DNA of 9,811 bases from Chloroflexota bacterium (GTDB lineage Bacteria; Chloroflexota; Dehalococcoidia; SAR202; UBA826): NCBI GenBank assembly GCA_002696685.1, contig NZSI01000038.1, positions 59,628 through 69,438 on the forward strand, read 5' to 3'. Position 1 is the first letter of the stretch; the number at the start of each line of letters is the position of its first letter. A model generated the notes under the pieces. It was not told where the DNA came from. It worked only from the letters and a program-made list of their open reading frames with translations, and ran no database searches. This document shows positions 1-7,355 of this stretch, one piece after another. Position numbers and translations under genes: made by a program.

Positions 1-1200
1 TTTGGTCCCAATATTGGTTTTCAGTCTCTCATTCCTCAGATGACTGCTGGATCTATGGCAGATGCAGACGAGGCGATGAGGGATTGGGTTGACCCATGTA
101 ACAACTATGTGTTTGTAGATGTCTATGGTGATATTAGATATTTAAACAGAGGTAAAGTTCCTATACGATCCATGGATAATGCATGGTTGCCTGTTCCCGG
201 GTGGGATGGAGATCATGAATGGTCGGGATATATACCCTTTGATCAGCTTGCCAGATCCACCAATCCGGAGAACGGATTCATAGTAACCGCCAACAATCGT
301 ATAGTGAATGAAGATTATCCTCATTACATAGCGCTTGAGTATGCTCCAGAATACAGGGCTAGGAGGATTATTGAGAGAGTGTTGGGACTTGGGAATGCCA
401 CAGTCGAAGACATGACGTCTATTCATTCGGAGAGAACTTCTATCCCCGCACTTGTTTACATGGACATTTTAAAGGAAGTAGTGCCTAGTGGGCCTATTGA
501 GGAGACCGCGAAAAAGGTTCTGATTGACTGGAACGGGGTTATGGATTCCAATTCTCCTGCCGCTACTATTTATTCGGCTTTTAGGCTGAAACTACATGAT
601 CGAGTATTTCGAAGTCTCTTTGGCTCGTTGGCTGATGAAGCTCTTATAGCTGGGGGGAGAGGTGCCCCAAGACATGTTAGTCAACTTGCCTCTAACCTTG
701 TGACGGATGCCAATATGAGGAGCGAATCTTTGTTGCCTGACGGTGAGACTTGGAAAAGTATTGTACCCAAGGCGTTTGGTGATGGAATATTGTGGTTAAC
801 CGATATTTTGGGGGAAGATGTGACCACTTGGGAATGGGGTAGAGTACACCATACAAATCCAGTACATCCCTTGTCACAGTATCATCCAGATCTGTCTAGA
901 AAACTTGATCCACCGTCTGTGGCTATGGGAGGAGATGGAGATACTCCTCAGGCTGGCAGCTTTGCACATACAAATCCATTTGTGATGACTGGTATGTCAG
1001 TCGCACGGTATGTTTTTGATGCATCTAATTGGGATAATTCTCGTTGGATCGTTCCACTCGGCTCGTCTGGTCATCCTGGGAGCCCTCACTATGCAGACCA
1101 ATTAGGTATTTGGTCTAAAGTTGAAACCATTGCTATGTGTTACACGGAATTCGCAGTGGATGAAACTGCTGTGTCCAAGCAACTTCTCTCACCAGTTTAA
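1..1200 (+). CDS. Penicillin acylase family hydrolase, C-terminal part (5' truncated by window)
   Basis: The reading frame is open from base 1 through the TAA at 1198-1200, giving 399 visible residues; the start is outside the window, and the ATG at 40 is internal. Members of this Ntn-hydrolase family are exported proenzymes of roughly 750-800 residues that cleave themselves into two chains and hydrolyse amide bonds (penicillins, acyl-homoserine lactones, other N-acyl compounds). The visible part matches the beta chain. It shows NNYVFVDVYGDIRYLNRG followed by VPIR, the family's 'N-x-V-Y-A-D-x-x-G-x-I-x-Y...G-x-I-P-x-R' block. It also has TANNRI (about 292-297, the Asn expected to help form the oxyanion hole), YRARRI (about 352-369), and the C-terminal SSGHPGSPHYADQ block. 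The catalytic N-terminal Ser of the beta chain is not in the window, so activity cannot be judged. Substrate is unknown. It lies upstream of prfB, whose own promoter follows the stop. Confidence 0.88.
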   Translation, partial: FGPNIGFQSLIPQMTAGSMADADEAMRDWVDPCNNYVFVDVYGDIRYLNRGKVPIRSMDNAWLPVPGWDGDHEWSGYIPFDQLARSTNPENGFIVTANNRIVNEDYPHYIALEYAPEYRARRIIERVLGLGNATVEDMTSIHSERTSIPALVYMDILKEVVPSGPIEETAKKVLIDWNGVMDSNSPAATIYSAFRLKLHDRVFRSLFGSLADEALIAGGRGAPRHVSQLASNLVTDANMRSESLLPDGETWKSIVPKAFGDGILWLTDILGEDVTTWEWGRVHHTNPVHPLSQYHPDLSRKLDPPSVAMGGDGDTPQAGSFAHTNPFVMTGMSVARYVFDASNWDNSRWIVPLGSSGHPGSPHYADQLGIWSKVETIAMCYTEFAVDETAVSKQLLSPV

Positions 1201-1228
1201 TCGACGGAAAAGTTTAATCGATAGAAAA
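1195..1228. repeat. Imperfect tandem direct repeat, 2 x 17 bp, over the acylase stop codon
   Basis: GTTTAATCGACGGAAAA at 1195-1211 is followed immediately by GTTTAATCGATAGAAAA at 1212-1228, with two differences in 17. The first copy contains the TAA stop of the acylase gene, and the second repeats that stop in the intergenic DNA. It looks like a small local duplication. No function is evident. Confidence 0.75.
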
Positions 1229-1246
1229 GGTTTATTCTCTCGTACT

Positions 1247-1255
1247 TGGTATAAT
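1247..1255 (+). promoter_or_regulatory. Extended -10 promoter for prfB
   Basis: TGG followed by TATAAT (1250-1255) is a perfect consensus -10 hexamer preceded by the TG-n extension. No good -35 hexamer stands at 16-18 bp, which is typical of extended -10 promoters. Transcription would start near 1262 and leave a leader of about 75 bases before the prfB ATG at 1337. It may also serve the binding-protein gene, since no terminator is visible after prfB. Confidence 0.6.
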
Positions 1256-1324
1256 CGTCTCTAAGTTGTTCTTTAAAGGCTCGTCACAATTCTTACTCAC
1301 TTTATTGGGTACCAGGTGTTGTGC

Positions 1325-1330
1325 GGAGGA
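1325..1330 (+). promoter_or_regulatory. Ribosome binding site deciding the prfB start
   Basis: GGAGGA lies 6 bases before the ATG at 1337. This strong site supports initiation in the frame that runs into the in-frame TGA at 1403. It argues against the GTG at 1371, which is in the downstream frame and has no such site. Confidence 0.8.
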
Positions 1331-1336
1331 AATGAA

Positions 1337-2438
1337 ATGCAGGACTTAAATAGTTGGCTAACCGAAATGGGTGAGAAAATCGCTCATATCATGGTGCGTC
1401 TTTGACGTACCGTCTATGGAGCGTGAAATAGAAGAACTTGAAAAAGAGGCCTCTGATCCTCATTTTTGGGATATGTCTTCTTTCGCGCAGAGCAAAATGA
1501 AAGAACTAGCCTTACTTAATAAACAAGTTTCAAGCTGGACCTCTCTTCGCGAGAGGGCTGAATCGGCATTGGAGCTTTTGGAGTTGGCAAGAGCGGAATC
1601 AGATACTGAATTGATTAGAAGTATTAGAGACGAAACAGTTGAAATTGGCCAGCAACTATCCGATATGGAGTTTCAGCTTACTCTTTCGGGAGAATATGAT
1701 CAGAGAGATGCGATACTTGCTCTTCACGCTGGAGCTGGAGGCGTGGATTCACAGGATTGGGCATCCATGTTGCTCCGTATGTATTCCAGATGGGCTGAAC
1801 GGAAAGGGTTTCGGTGTGATGTTTTAGATACATCATATGGAGAAGAATCGGGAGTAAAAAGCGCGGTTATACAGGTGTCTGGAGACTTCGCATACGGCTA
1901 TTTGCGGTCCGAAAAAGGAGTTCACAGGCTCGTCAGAATATCGCCTTTTGATAATGATCACGCTAGGCACACTTCATTTGCTCTTGCCGAAATACTACCT
2001 AAAGTTGAGGAAGGTATTGATATAGAGATTAGTCCCGATGATATACGCTTAGATGTTTTTCGAGCCGGCGGACATGGAGGCCAAAACGTTCAAAAAAACT
2101 CAACTGCTGTGCGCATTACGCATCTTCCCACAAACATTGTCGTTACCTGCCAAAACGAAAGGTCACAGCACCAAAATCGCGAGATAGCAATGCGAATACT
2201 TACGGCTCGTCTTATGGATCTGGAAAGAAAAAAGAAGGAAGATGAAATAGCACAGATTAAAGGCGAACATATTTCGGCGGAATGGGGCAATCAAATTAGA
2301 AGTTATGTTTTACATCCATATCAAATGGTGAAAGATCACAGAACTGGCCTGGAAACCTCATCGACAGGCGACGTCCTTGATGGGGATATAGACGACTTCA
2401 TTTCTGCGTACCTTACTTCCCAAGTGGGAGATGAATAA
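1337..2438 (+). CDS. prfB: Peptide chain release factor 2, expressed by programmed +1 frameshift
   Basis: RF2 recognises UGA and UAA stop codons in the ribosome and triggers peptide release. The gene is read as 1337-1402 (22 codons, ending MVRL) plus 1404-2435 after skipping one base at CTT TGA C. The product is about 366 residues, close to the 365 of E. coli RF2. The joined protein shows the N-terminal helical domain (EREIEELEKEASDPHFW), the stop-codon reading tripeptide SPF at about residues 202-204, and the catalytic loop GGHGGQNVQKNSTAVRI with GGQ at about 247-249. The block CQNERSQHQN follows. The SPF motif separates it from RF1, which has PxT. Starting in the second frame at GTG 1371 would lose the native N-terminus and the autoregulatory site. 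Next gene: 37 bases downstream, same strand, no terminator seen. Confidence 0.95.
1393..1406 (+). promoter_or_regulatory. prfB programmed +1 frameshift site (CTT TGA C with upstream SD-like GGTG)
   Basis: The zero-frame codons ...ATG GTG CGT CTT TGA place the slippery CTT at 1400-1402 and the in-frame stop at 1403-1405, followed by C1406. Slipping forward one base makes the next codon GAC (1404-1406), in frame with the rest of RF2. CTT-TGA-C is the conserved RF2 recoding heptamer. When RF2 is scarce, UGA is read slowly and frameshifting raises RF2 output. The stimulatory Shine-Dalgarno-like element is only GGTG at 1393-1396, weaker than the AGGGGG of E. coli and placed about two bases further from the CTT in pairing register. 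Confidence 0.93.
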
Positions 2439-2462
2439 ACTTTAGAGGCTTAGCATTAATTT

Positions 2463-2468
2463 AGGAGA
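2463..2468 (+). promoter_or_regulatory. Ribosome binding site supporting a TTG start
   Basis: AGGAGA ends 7 bases before TTG 2476. An in-frame TAG at 2470-2472 rules out any start further upstream, and the lipoprotein signal peptide begins right after the TTG, so TTG is the only sensible start. Confidence 0.8.
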
Positions 2469-2475
2469 TTAGGAA

Positions 2476-4218
2476 TTGAGAATTAGGTTACATAAAAAGC
2501 TTTCGTCAAGAATAAAATTACTGCTTTTGGCAAGTTTGTTAGTGGTTTTCTCGGCTGTAGTTGTCGGTTGTGGAGAATCGGCTGATTCGGGACAGACGCT
2601 TGACTCGGAACCTATAAAAGAGTCTCCGATGGGGACTGGAGGCACCTTGGGAACAGGAAAGGTTGAGACTGAGCCACTCACCCTAGCAGATGCGTCAAGA
2701 AATGATAATGAGCTATTAGATGGGGTTTTTAATCGACTGTGGGCAGACCCTCCAACACTCGATCCTCACCTGACATCCGATACGACATCGTCGGGAGTGG
2801 TCGTTGAAATATTTGGCGGTCTTGTTACCTTCGACACGGATTTAAATCTGGTTCCAGACTTAGCGGAAAGTTTTGAAATATCTGCCGATTCACTTACTTA
2901 TACTTTTGTTATTCGTGACACTGCAGTTTTTCACAGCGGTAAACCGGTTACATCAAGTGACATTAAATGGTCGTTGGAACGGGCAGCGAATCCTGATACC
3001 GCTTCACCTGTGGCTGAAACTTATCTGGGAGACATTATTGGTGTTGAAGATGTTCTGAATGGAGTAACAGATAAGATAAGTGGTGTTGCTGTCATAGATG
3101 ATAAGACCATCCAGATCAAGATCGATTCTCCTAAAGCGTATTTCTTGCAGAAACTTACTTATCCAACAGCATATGTTTTGGATCGGGAGAACGTTGAGTC
3201 TGGTGGTAGGAATTGGACTGATGATCCCAATGGTACGGGGCCATTTAAGTTAATTGAGTACAAAATTGGTGAGCGGCTGATTTTGGAACGACACGATTCA
3301 TATCACCTCGGGGCTGCCGGTCTAAAAAGAATACAGATGAATCTGGCTGGTGGATCATCTATGGCAATGTATGAAAATGATGAAATAGATATAACTGGCG
3401 TTGGGCTTTTCGATTTGGAGAGAATAAAGGACCCAAGTGACCCATTGCACTCTGATTTGCTTGTGGCAAACCCTAGCTTTTCTATTTCTTATGTAGGTTT
3501 TAATGCGCAGCAGCCCCCATTCGACGACCCTAAATTTAGGCAGGCTCTAAATCATGCTGTAAATAAAGAGTTGATTGCCAAGGAAGTTCTTGCAGATCTC
3601 GTAGTTCCCGCCTATGGAATACTTCCCCCTGGTTTTCCTGGTCATAATGAAAAATTAGATGGTCTCAGATATGATCCAGTTTTGGCCAAAAAACTTCTTT
3701 CTGAATCTGCATATGCGGATCCCTCTAGCAGGCCGAGAATCATAGTGACAATCCCAGGTTCGGGTGGAACTCCTAATTTAGATTTGGAAGTAATAATAAA
3801 CATGTGGGAGGATGAGCTGGGTGTTGAAGTTGAAATTCAACAGGTCGAATGGGCCACTTATCTTCGAGATTTAGACAGGCAAAAGTTTCAAGCCTATGCA
3901 GGCCTGGGATGGGAGGCTGATTATCCTGATCCACAAGACTTCTTAGATATACTGTTCCATAGTGAAAGCGAAAATAATAACGGGGCATATTCAAATGCTG
4001 AAGTAGACAGTATTTTGGAGGCAGCCAGAGTGGAGGTTGACGTTGTCAAGCGTATGGATCTATACAGGCAGGCTGAGGAGTCAATAGTAGCAGATGCCCC
4101 ATGGCTACCTTTGTGGTTCGCGGGAGAGAGACACCTGCTTATAAAACCATATGTTAAGGGGTATGTTGTTACTCCTATGATAGTTCCGAAAATGCGGCAC
4201 GTTTATATTGAGGATTAA
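2476..4218 (+). CDS. ABC transporter substrate-binding lipoprotein, family 5 (peptide/oligopeptide type)
   Basis: This 580-residue protein should capture a solute outside the membrane and deliver it to the permeases encoded downstream. It starts at TTG. The N-terminus is a lipoprotein signal: basic MRIRLHKKLSSRIK, a hydrophobic stretch, then lipobox VVGC with the lipidated Cys at residue 32. A low-complexity Gly/Ser/Glu linker follows. The SBP_bac_5 body shows PPTLDPHL, PDLAESFEISADSLTYTF, then FHSGKPVTSSDIKWSLERA at about residues 150-170. Further on are GTGPFKLIEY, YVGFNAQQPPFDDPKFRQAL, and near the C-terminus GWEADYPDPQDFLDILF and DAPWLPLWF. This family binds di- and oligopeptides, nickel, sugars and other compounds, so the ligand cannot be told. 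Length is normal or slightly long, owing to the linker. It lies 37 bases after prfB and 129 bases before the first permease. Confidence 0.93.
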   Translation: MRIRLHKKLSSRIKLLLLASLLVVFSAVVVGCGESADSGQTLDSEPIKESPMGTGGTLGTGKVETEPLTLADASRNDNELLDGVFNRLWADPPTLDPHLTSDTTSSGVVVEIFGGLVTFDTDLNLVPDLAESFEISADSLTYTFVIRDTAVFHSGKPVTSSDIKWSLERAANPDTASPVAETYLGDIIGVEDVLNGVTDKISGVAVIDDKTIQIKIDSPKAYFLQKLTYPTAYVLDRENVESGGRNWTDDPNGTGPFKLIEYKIGERLILERHDSYHLGAAGLKRIQMNLAGGSSMAMYENDEIDITGVGLFDLERIKDPSDPLHSDLLVANPSFSISYVGFNAQQPPFDDPKFRQALNHAVNKELIAKEVLADLVVPAYGILPPGFPGHNEKLDGLRYDPVLAKKLLSESAYADPSSRPRIIVTIPGSGGTPNLDLEVIINMWEDELGVEVEIQQVEWATYLRDLDRQKFQAYAGLGWEADYPDPQDFLDILFHSESENNNGAYSNAEVDSILEAARVEVDVVKRMDLYRQAEESIVADAPWLPLWFAGERHLLIKPYVKGYVVTPMIVPKMRHVYIED

Positions 4219-4263
4219 TTTATTTCCGCTGAGTTAATCACGTTGTAGCTGGCAATGTTTGGA

Positions 4264-4289
4264 GTGATCACGCATGCTGAGTTTAAACT
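4264..4289. other. Cluster of short palindromes in the gap between binding protein and permease
   Basis: The 129-bp gap (4219-4347) holds no gene and no clear terminator with a T tract. It contains three perfect palindromes close together: GTGATCAC (4264-4271), GCATGC (4272-4277) and AGTTTAAACT (4280-4289). They could be protein-binding sites or an mRNA structure that sets binding protein above permease output, but each is short enough to arise by chance. Confidence 0.25.
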
Positions 4290-4347
4290 GGTGTTCTTTT
4301 CTCGGACTATTATTAGGTCTTGATACCAGCTGTGACGGATAGAAAGA

Positions 4348-5277
4348 ATGTGGAAATTTGTTCTTCGGCGAGTAATTTGGATCCCATTTTTATTGACTGC
4401 CGTATCAGCTGTAACATTTGTCCTCGGGACTTACGGCCCAGGTGATCCGGTTCAGGTCATGATGGGGACGAAATATGACCCGATTGTGGCGGAGAGACTG
4501 AGGGAATCATTTGGTTTAAATAGACCTGTGATTGTCCAATATGCTGATTATATGTGGGGTGTTTTAAGAGGAGACTTCGGAGAAAGCCTCAGATATCGAG
4601 GTAAGTCGGTAGGTTCTTTGTTAGCTTCAAAAATGTGGGTTTCGTTTCAGGTCAATTTAGCTGCAATGTTTGTGAGCTTATCTATAGGATTACCGCTAGG
4701 GTTTTGGATTGCTCATAAACAAGGTACTTGGTTGGATCCAGCAACTGTTACGGTAAGCTTGGTTCTCATGTCGGTGCCCATAATGGTCAGTATTCCTTTA
4801 GTTTTATGGGGATTATGTTTAAAGTTGAGTTGGGTTCCCTGTTCTGGATGGGGAGGGTTATTTGACCCTCGAATAGTTGTGCCCGCTATCACTATGGGTA
4901 TTCCTGGTGTCGCTGGACTAGCTCGACTCATGAGGGCTAGCACCCTTGACGTTATGGGAAGAGATTTTGTACGAACGGCTCATTCCAAGGGGTTGCACCC
5001 CTTACTCGTTGACTACAGACATATACTTCGAAATGCCTTAATACCCATAGTGACTATACTGTCGTTCTCACTAGCAGGAATGCTAACCACGGGCTTTATA
5101 ACTGAGCGTCTTTTAGGGATACCCGGAGTGGGAGACTTCGCTATACAGTCTATTTTCAACAGAGATTATCCGGTAATTATGGCGATTACTATTATCACCT
5201 CGTCAGCCTTTGTCATCGCGAATTTAATAGCAGATATTGCCTATACATTTATTGACCCTCGTATAAGGCTTTCTTGA
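4348..5277 (+). CDS. ABC transporter inner-membrane permease, DppB/OppB type
   Basis: This 309-residue protein is the first of two membrane subunits of the importer. About six membrane segments can be seen, near residues 9-28, 100-122, 132-157, 175-195, 230-255 and 280-303. The N-terminus MWKFVLRRVIWIPFLL and the following GPGDPV are typical of the DppB branch. The cytoplasmic EAA loop, which docks on the ATPase, is at about 195-225 and contains RASTLDVMGRDFVRTAHSKG, then LRNALIPIVT. The C-terminus ends in the usual Y-x-x-x-DPRIRL pattern. Length is normal for the family. The start ATG 4348 is chosen because it gives the standard N-terminus; only a weak AGAAAG precedes it. The stop TGA is separated by one base from the ATG of the next permease, implying coupled translation. 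Substrate is not deducible from permease sequence. Confidence 0.93.
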   Translation: MWKFVLRRVIWIPFLLTAVSAVTFVLGTYGPGDPVQVMMGTKYDPIVAERLRESFGLNRPVIVQYADYMWGVLRGDFGESLRYRGKSVGSLLASKMWVSFQVNLAAMFVSLSIGLPLGFWIAHKQGTWLDPATVTVSLVLMSVPIMVSIPLVLWGLCLKLSWVPCSGWGGLFDPRIVVPAITMGIPGVAGLARLMRASTLDVMGRDFVRTAHSKGLHPLLVDYRHILRNALIPIVTILSFSLAGMLTTGFITERLLGIPGVGDFAIQSIFNRDYPVIMAITIITSSAFVIANLIADIAYTFIDPRIRLS

Positions 5278-5278
5278 T

Positions 5279-6259
5279 ATGGATGATGTGAACGCCAAGG
5301 TATTATCGAGATCCAAACCTTTGTCTGGGCTAGATGAAAATCGGGGACACTTAAGAAGGGCCTTTGAAAGGCTGCTGCGAAAAAAACTTGCAGTGGCATG
5401 TCTGTTAATAATCGTTGTTATCTACCTATCTGGAATACTTGCTCCCTGGATTGCACCATACGGATATAACGATCAAGACTATTTGCACATCAGAGAATCC
5501 CCTAGTCTTCAACATTGGGCCGGTACTGACATGAAGGGTAGGGATGTTTTAAGCCGTGCATTGTGGGGTATACAGAACACAGTTGTCATTACCGTTGTTA
5601 CCATGGCTACGGGGGGTCTCATTTTAGGGGTCTCTCTGGGGCTTGTGTCTGGGTACTTTGGTGGAAAGACAGATTCCCTAATTATGAGGGTAGGTGAGGT
5701 GTTTGCTTCTTTCCCTGATATTTTGCTTGTGATCCTACTAGCAGCTACGTTACGGTTACGTGTTCTGGAAGTTGTTTACTGGTTAGAAGATAATACTTTC
5801 CTAGATGGCTTAGTGAGGACGGGGATTGCCGATTATCTGGTGGTGGCACTGGCGCTGGTCTCATTTTCCTGGATAGGTATGGCTCGCCTCGTTCGGGGTC
5901 AGGTGCTATCTTTGAAACAGACCCAATATGTTGACGCCGCAGTCGCTGCCGGAGCCTCGACTACCAGAGTTCTATTTGTTCACCTGTTGCCAAACGCCAT
6001 TGGGCCCATAATAGTCACAGTATCCATGGGTATGGGGGCTTTGGTAGGCACAGAAATTATTCTTAGCTGGCTTGGGCTTGGTATTCAGCCTCCCCGACCA
6101 AGTCTCGGGACTATGCTTTTGGAAGCAGGTAGTATAAGTGCTCTCAGAGTCGTACCTTGGATGCTCATTGCACCTGGTTTCGTTGCTTGGTCATTGGTGC
6201 TCTGTTGGAATCTGCTTGGAGATGCCTTGAGCGATGTGCTGAATCCTCATACTCGCTAA
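5279..6259 (+). CDS. ABC transporter inner-membrane permease, DppC/OppC type
   Basis: The second membrane subunit, 326 residues. It has the long cytoplasmic N-terminus of the DppC branch, then a first membrane segment (LAVACLLIIVVIYLSGILAP). HWAGTDMKGRDVLSRALWG follows, matching the conserved GTD-x-x-GRDVLSR block. The EAA loop starts near residue 202 (ARLVRGQVLSLKQTQYVDAA, then GAS and LLPNAIGPIIV). Near the end are WLGLGIQPPRPSLG and LLGDALSDVLNP. Between membrane segments, about 20 residues around VVYWLEDNTFLDGLVRTG look like an enlarged external loop relative to the E. coli protein. The ATG at 5279 lies one base after the preceding stop. ATPase genes (DppD/DppF type), which often follow, are absent here; a dehydrogenase comes next after 108 bases. 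Confidence 0.93.
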   Translation: MDDVNAKVLSRSKPLSGLDENRGHLRRAFERLLRKKLAVACLLIIVVIYLSGILAPWIAPYGYNDQDYLHIRESPSLQHWAGTDMKGRDVLSRALWGIQNTVVITVVTMATGGLILGVSLGLVSGYFGGKTDSLIMRVGEVFASFPDILLVILLAATLRLRVLEVVYWLEDNTFLDGLVRTGIADYLVVALALVSFSWIGMARLVRGQVLSLKQTQYVDAAVAAGASTTRVLFVHLLPNAIGPIIVTVSMGMGALVGTEIILSWLGLGIQPPRPSLGTMLLEAGSISALRVVPWMLIAPGFVAWSLVLCWNLLGDALSDVLNPHTR

Positions 6260-6282
6260 GGATGATGGCAAAAAACTTTTCA

Positions 6283-6312
6283 TTGGGGATATCTGTCTGG
6301 TGGTGCTAGGAT
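6283..6312 (+). promoter_or_regulatory. Possible promoter before the dehydrogenase gene
   Basis: TTGGGG (6283-6288) and TAGGAT (6307-6312) are 18 bp apart, and the -10 is preceded by TGC, an extended -10 feature. Matches to consensus are only 3/6 and 4/6. A start near 6319 would fall inside the inverted repeat at 6313-6331. Its reality is uncertain; read-through from the permease genes is an alternative. Confidence 0.28.
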
Positions 6313-6331
6313 AGGTCAACTACTATGACCT
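6313..6331. repeat. Inverted repeat, possible operator or RNA hairpin
   Basis: AGGTCA (6313-6318) and TGACCT (6326-6331) are perfect inverted halves around a 7-base centre. No run of T follows, so it is a poor rho-independent terminator. Its place just after a candidate -10 makes a repressor site plausible, but this is inference only. Confidence 0.4.
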
Positions 6332-6367
6332 GCGATTATTTCCCTTAAATTATTGAGGTATGAACTA

Positions 6368-7339
6368 ATGAGTTTTAAGCTTCTTCTTTATGCTCCTGAT
6401 GGGCATCCGGAACAAAACTTGCAGACATGGCCGGAAACTTTGAGGGATTTGATTCCAGGTATTGATGTCACTGTCGCAGAATCAGAGGGAGAAGCGATAG
6501 AGTCCATAAAGGATGCTGATGCAGCTTTTGGGAATATTGGTTCTCAGATATTCAGGCATGCTAATAATCTAAAATGGCTTGCATGTCCTCAAGCTGGTCC
6601 TTCTGCTGGGTGGTATCACTCCGATTTGATTGAGAGTGACGTTATCGTGACCAACACGAGGGATATTTACAACGATCATATAAGTACCCATATCATGTCT
6701 TTTATTTTGGCATTCGCAAGAGGTCTAAACCGTTACTTTCCACACCAGCTGAAAGGAGAGTGGCATAGGCCTAATTATCCGATTATGCATCTTCCCGACT
6801 CTACGGTACTGATAATCGGAGTTGGTGGCATAGGAACCGAGACAGCGCGGCTTTGTAAAAGTTTTGGTTTAACTGTGTTGGGAAGTGATCCTAGAGTTGA
6901 AGATTCTTTGGATCATGTTGACGAACTTGTCCATCCTGATGAAGTGGGTGTCATGATTCCAAGGGCAGATTTTGTTGTGAGCACAGTCCCGGAAACACCT
7001 CAAACGCAGAATTACTTCAATGCTAAGTTTTTCTCGCAGATGAAAAGGGAATCATACTTTGTGAATATTGGGAGGGGGGCCACCGTTGTTTTAGACGATC
7101 TTAACGAATCGCTTAGGAAAGGTGATTTGAGCGGAGCAGCGCTGGATGTTTTTCAAATAGAACCGCTTCCTCACGATCATCCACTTTGGACAGCTCCAGG
7201 CATTCTAATTACACCACATGTTGCAGGAGAAGGCCCCTATCTTCCAGAAAGACGGACTGAATTGTTTTTAAATAATTGCAAGAGATTTGCTAATGGCGAG
7301 GAACTTATCAATATTGTGGATAAGTCCAATTGGTTTTAG
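6368..7339 (+). CDS. D-2-hydroxyacid dehydrogenase (NAD-binding, D-isomer specific family)
   Basis: This cytoplasmic oxidoreductase should interconvert a 2-keto acid and its D-2-hydroxy acid. The start ATG 6368 (323 residues) is preferred over TTG 6353, because GAGGT at 6355-6359 is a well-placed ribosome binding site for the ATG and overlaps the TTG. The dinucleotide-binding motif is GVGGIG (about residues 151-156), with SDPR at the end of the second strand; the Asp suggests NAD over NADP. The three catalytic residues are all present at normal spacing: Arg236 in NIGRGA, Glu265 in DVFQIEP and His284 in ITPHVAG. The catalytic domain is complete and of normal length. It follows the permeases by 108 bases and precedes the exonuclease by 16 bases. 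Substrate cannot be assigned; relatives act on glyoxylate, hydroxypyruvate, phosphoglycerate, lactate and others. A role on an imported compound is only a guess. Confidence 0.93.
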   Translation: MSFKLLLYAPDGHPEQNLQTWPETLRDLIPGIDVTVAESEGEAIESIKDADAAFGNIGSQIFRHANNLKWLACPQAGPSAGWYHSDLIESDVIVTNTRDIYNDHISTHIMSFILAFARGLNRYFPHQLKGEWHRPNYPIMHLPDSTVLIIGVGGIGTETARLCKSFGLTVLGSDPRVEDSLDHVDELVHPDEVGVMIPRADFVVSTVPETPQTQNYFNAKFFSQMKRESYFVNIGRGATVVLDDLNESLRKGDLSGAALDVFQIEPLPHDHPLWTAPGILITPHVAGEGPYLPERRTELFLNNCKRFANGEELINIVDKSNWF

Positions 7340-7355
7340 TTATCTGAAGACTTCC

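Noticed and set aside
1332..1349. Five-codon frame (ATG AAA TGC AGG ACT TAA) overlapping the prfB start
   Set aside because: Its ATG is only one base from the GGAGGA site, too close for initiation, whereas ATG 1337 is at the normal distance and leads into RF2.
1371..2438. prfB starting at GTG 1371 without frameshift
   Set aside because: No ribosome site, N-terminus unlike RF2 up to the FD junction, and the upstream frame with CTT TGA C explains the gene better.
6353..6367. TTG 6353 as start of the dehydrogenase
   Set aside because: It overlaps GAGGT, the ribosome site of ATG 6368, and adds five residues outside the family N-terminus.
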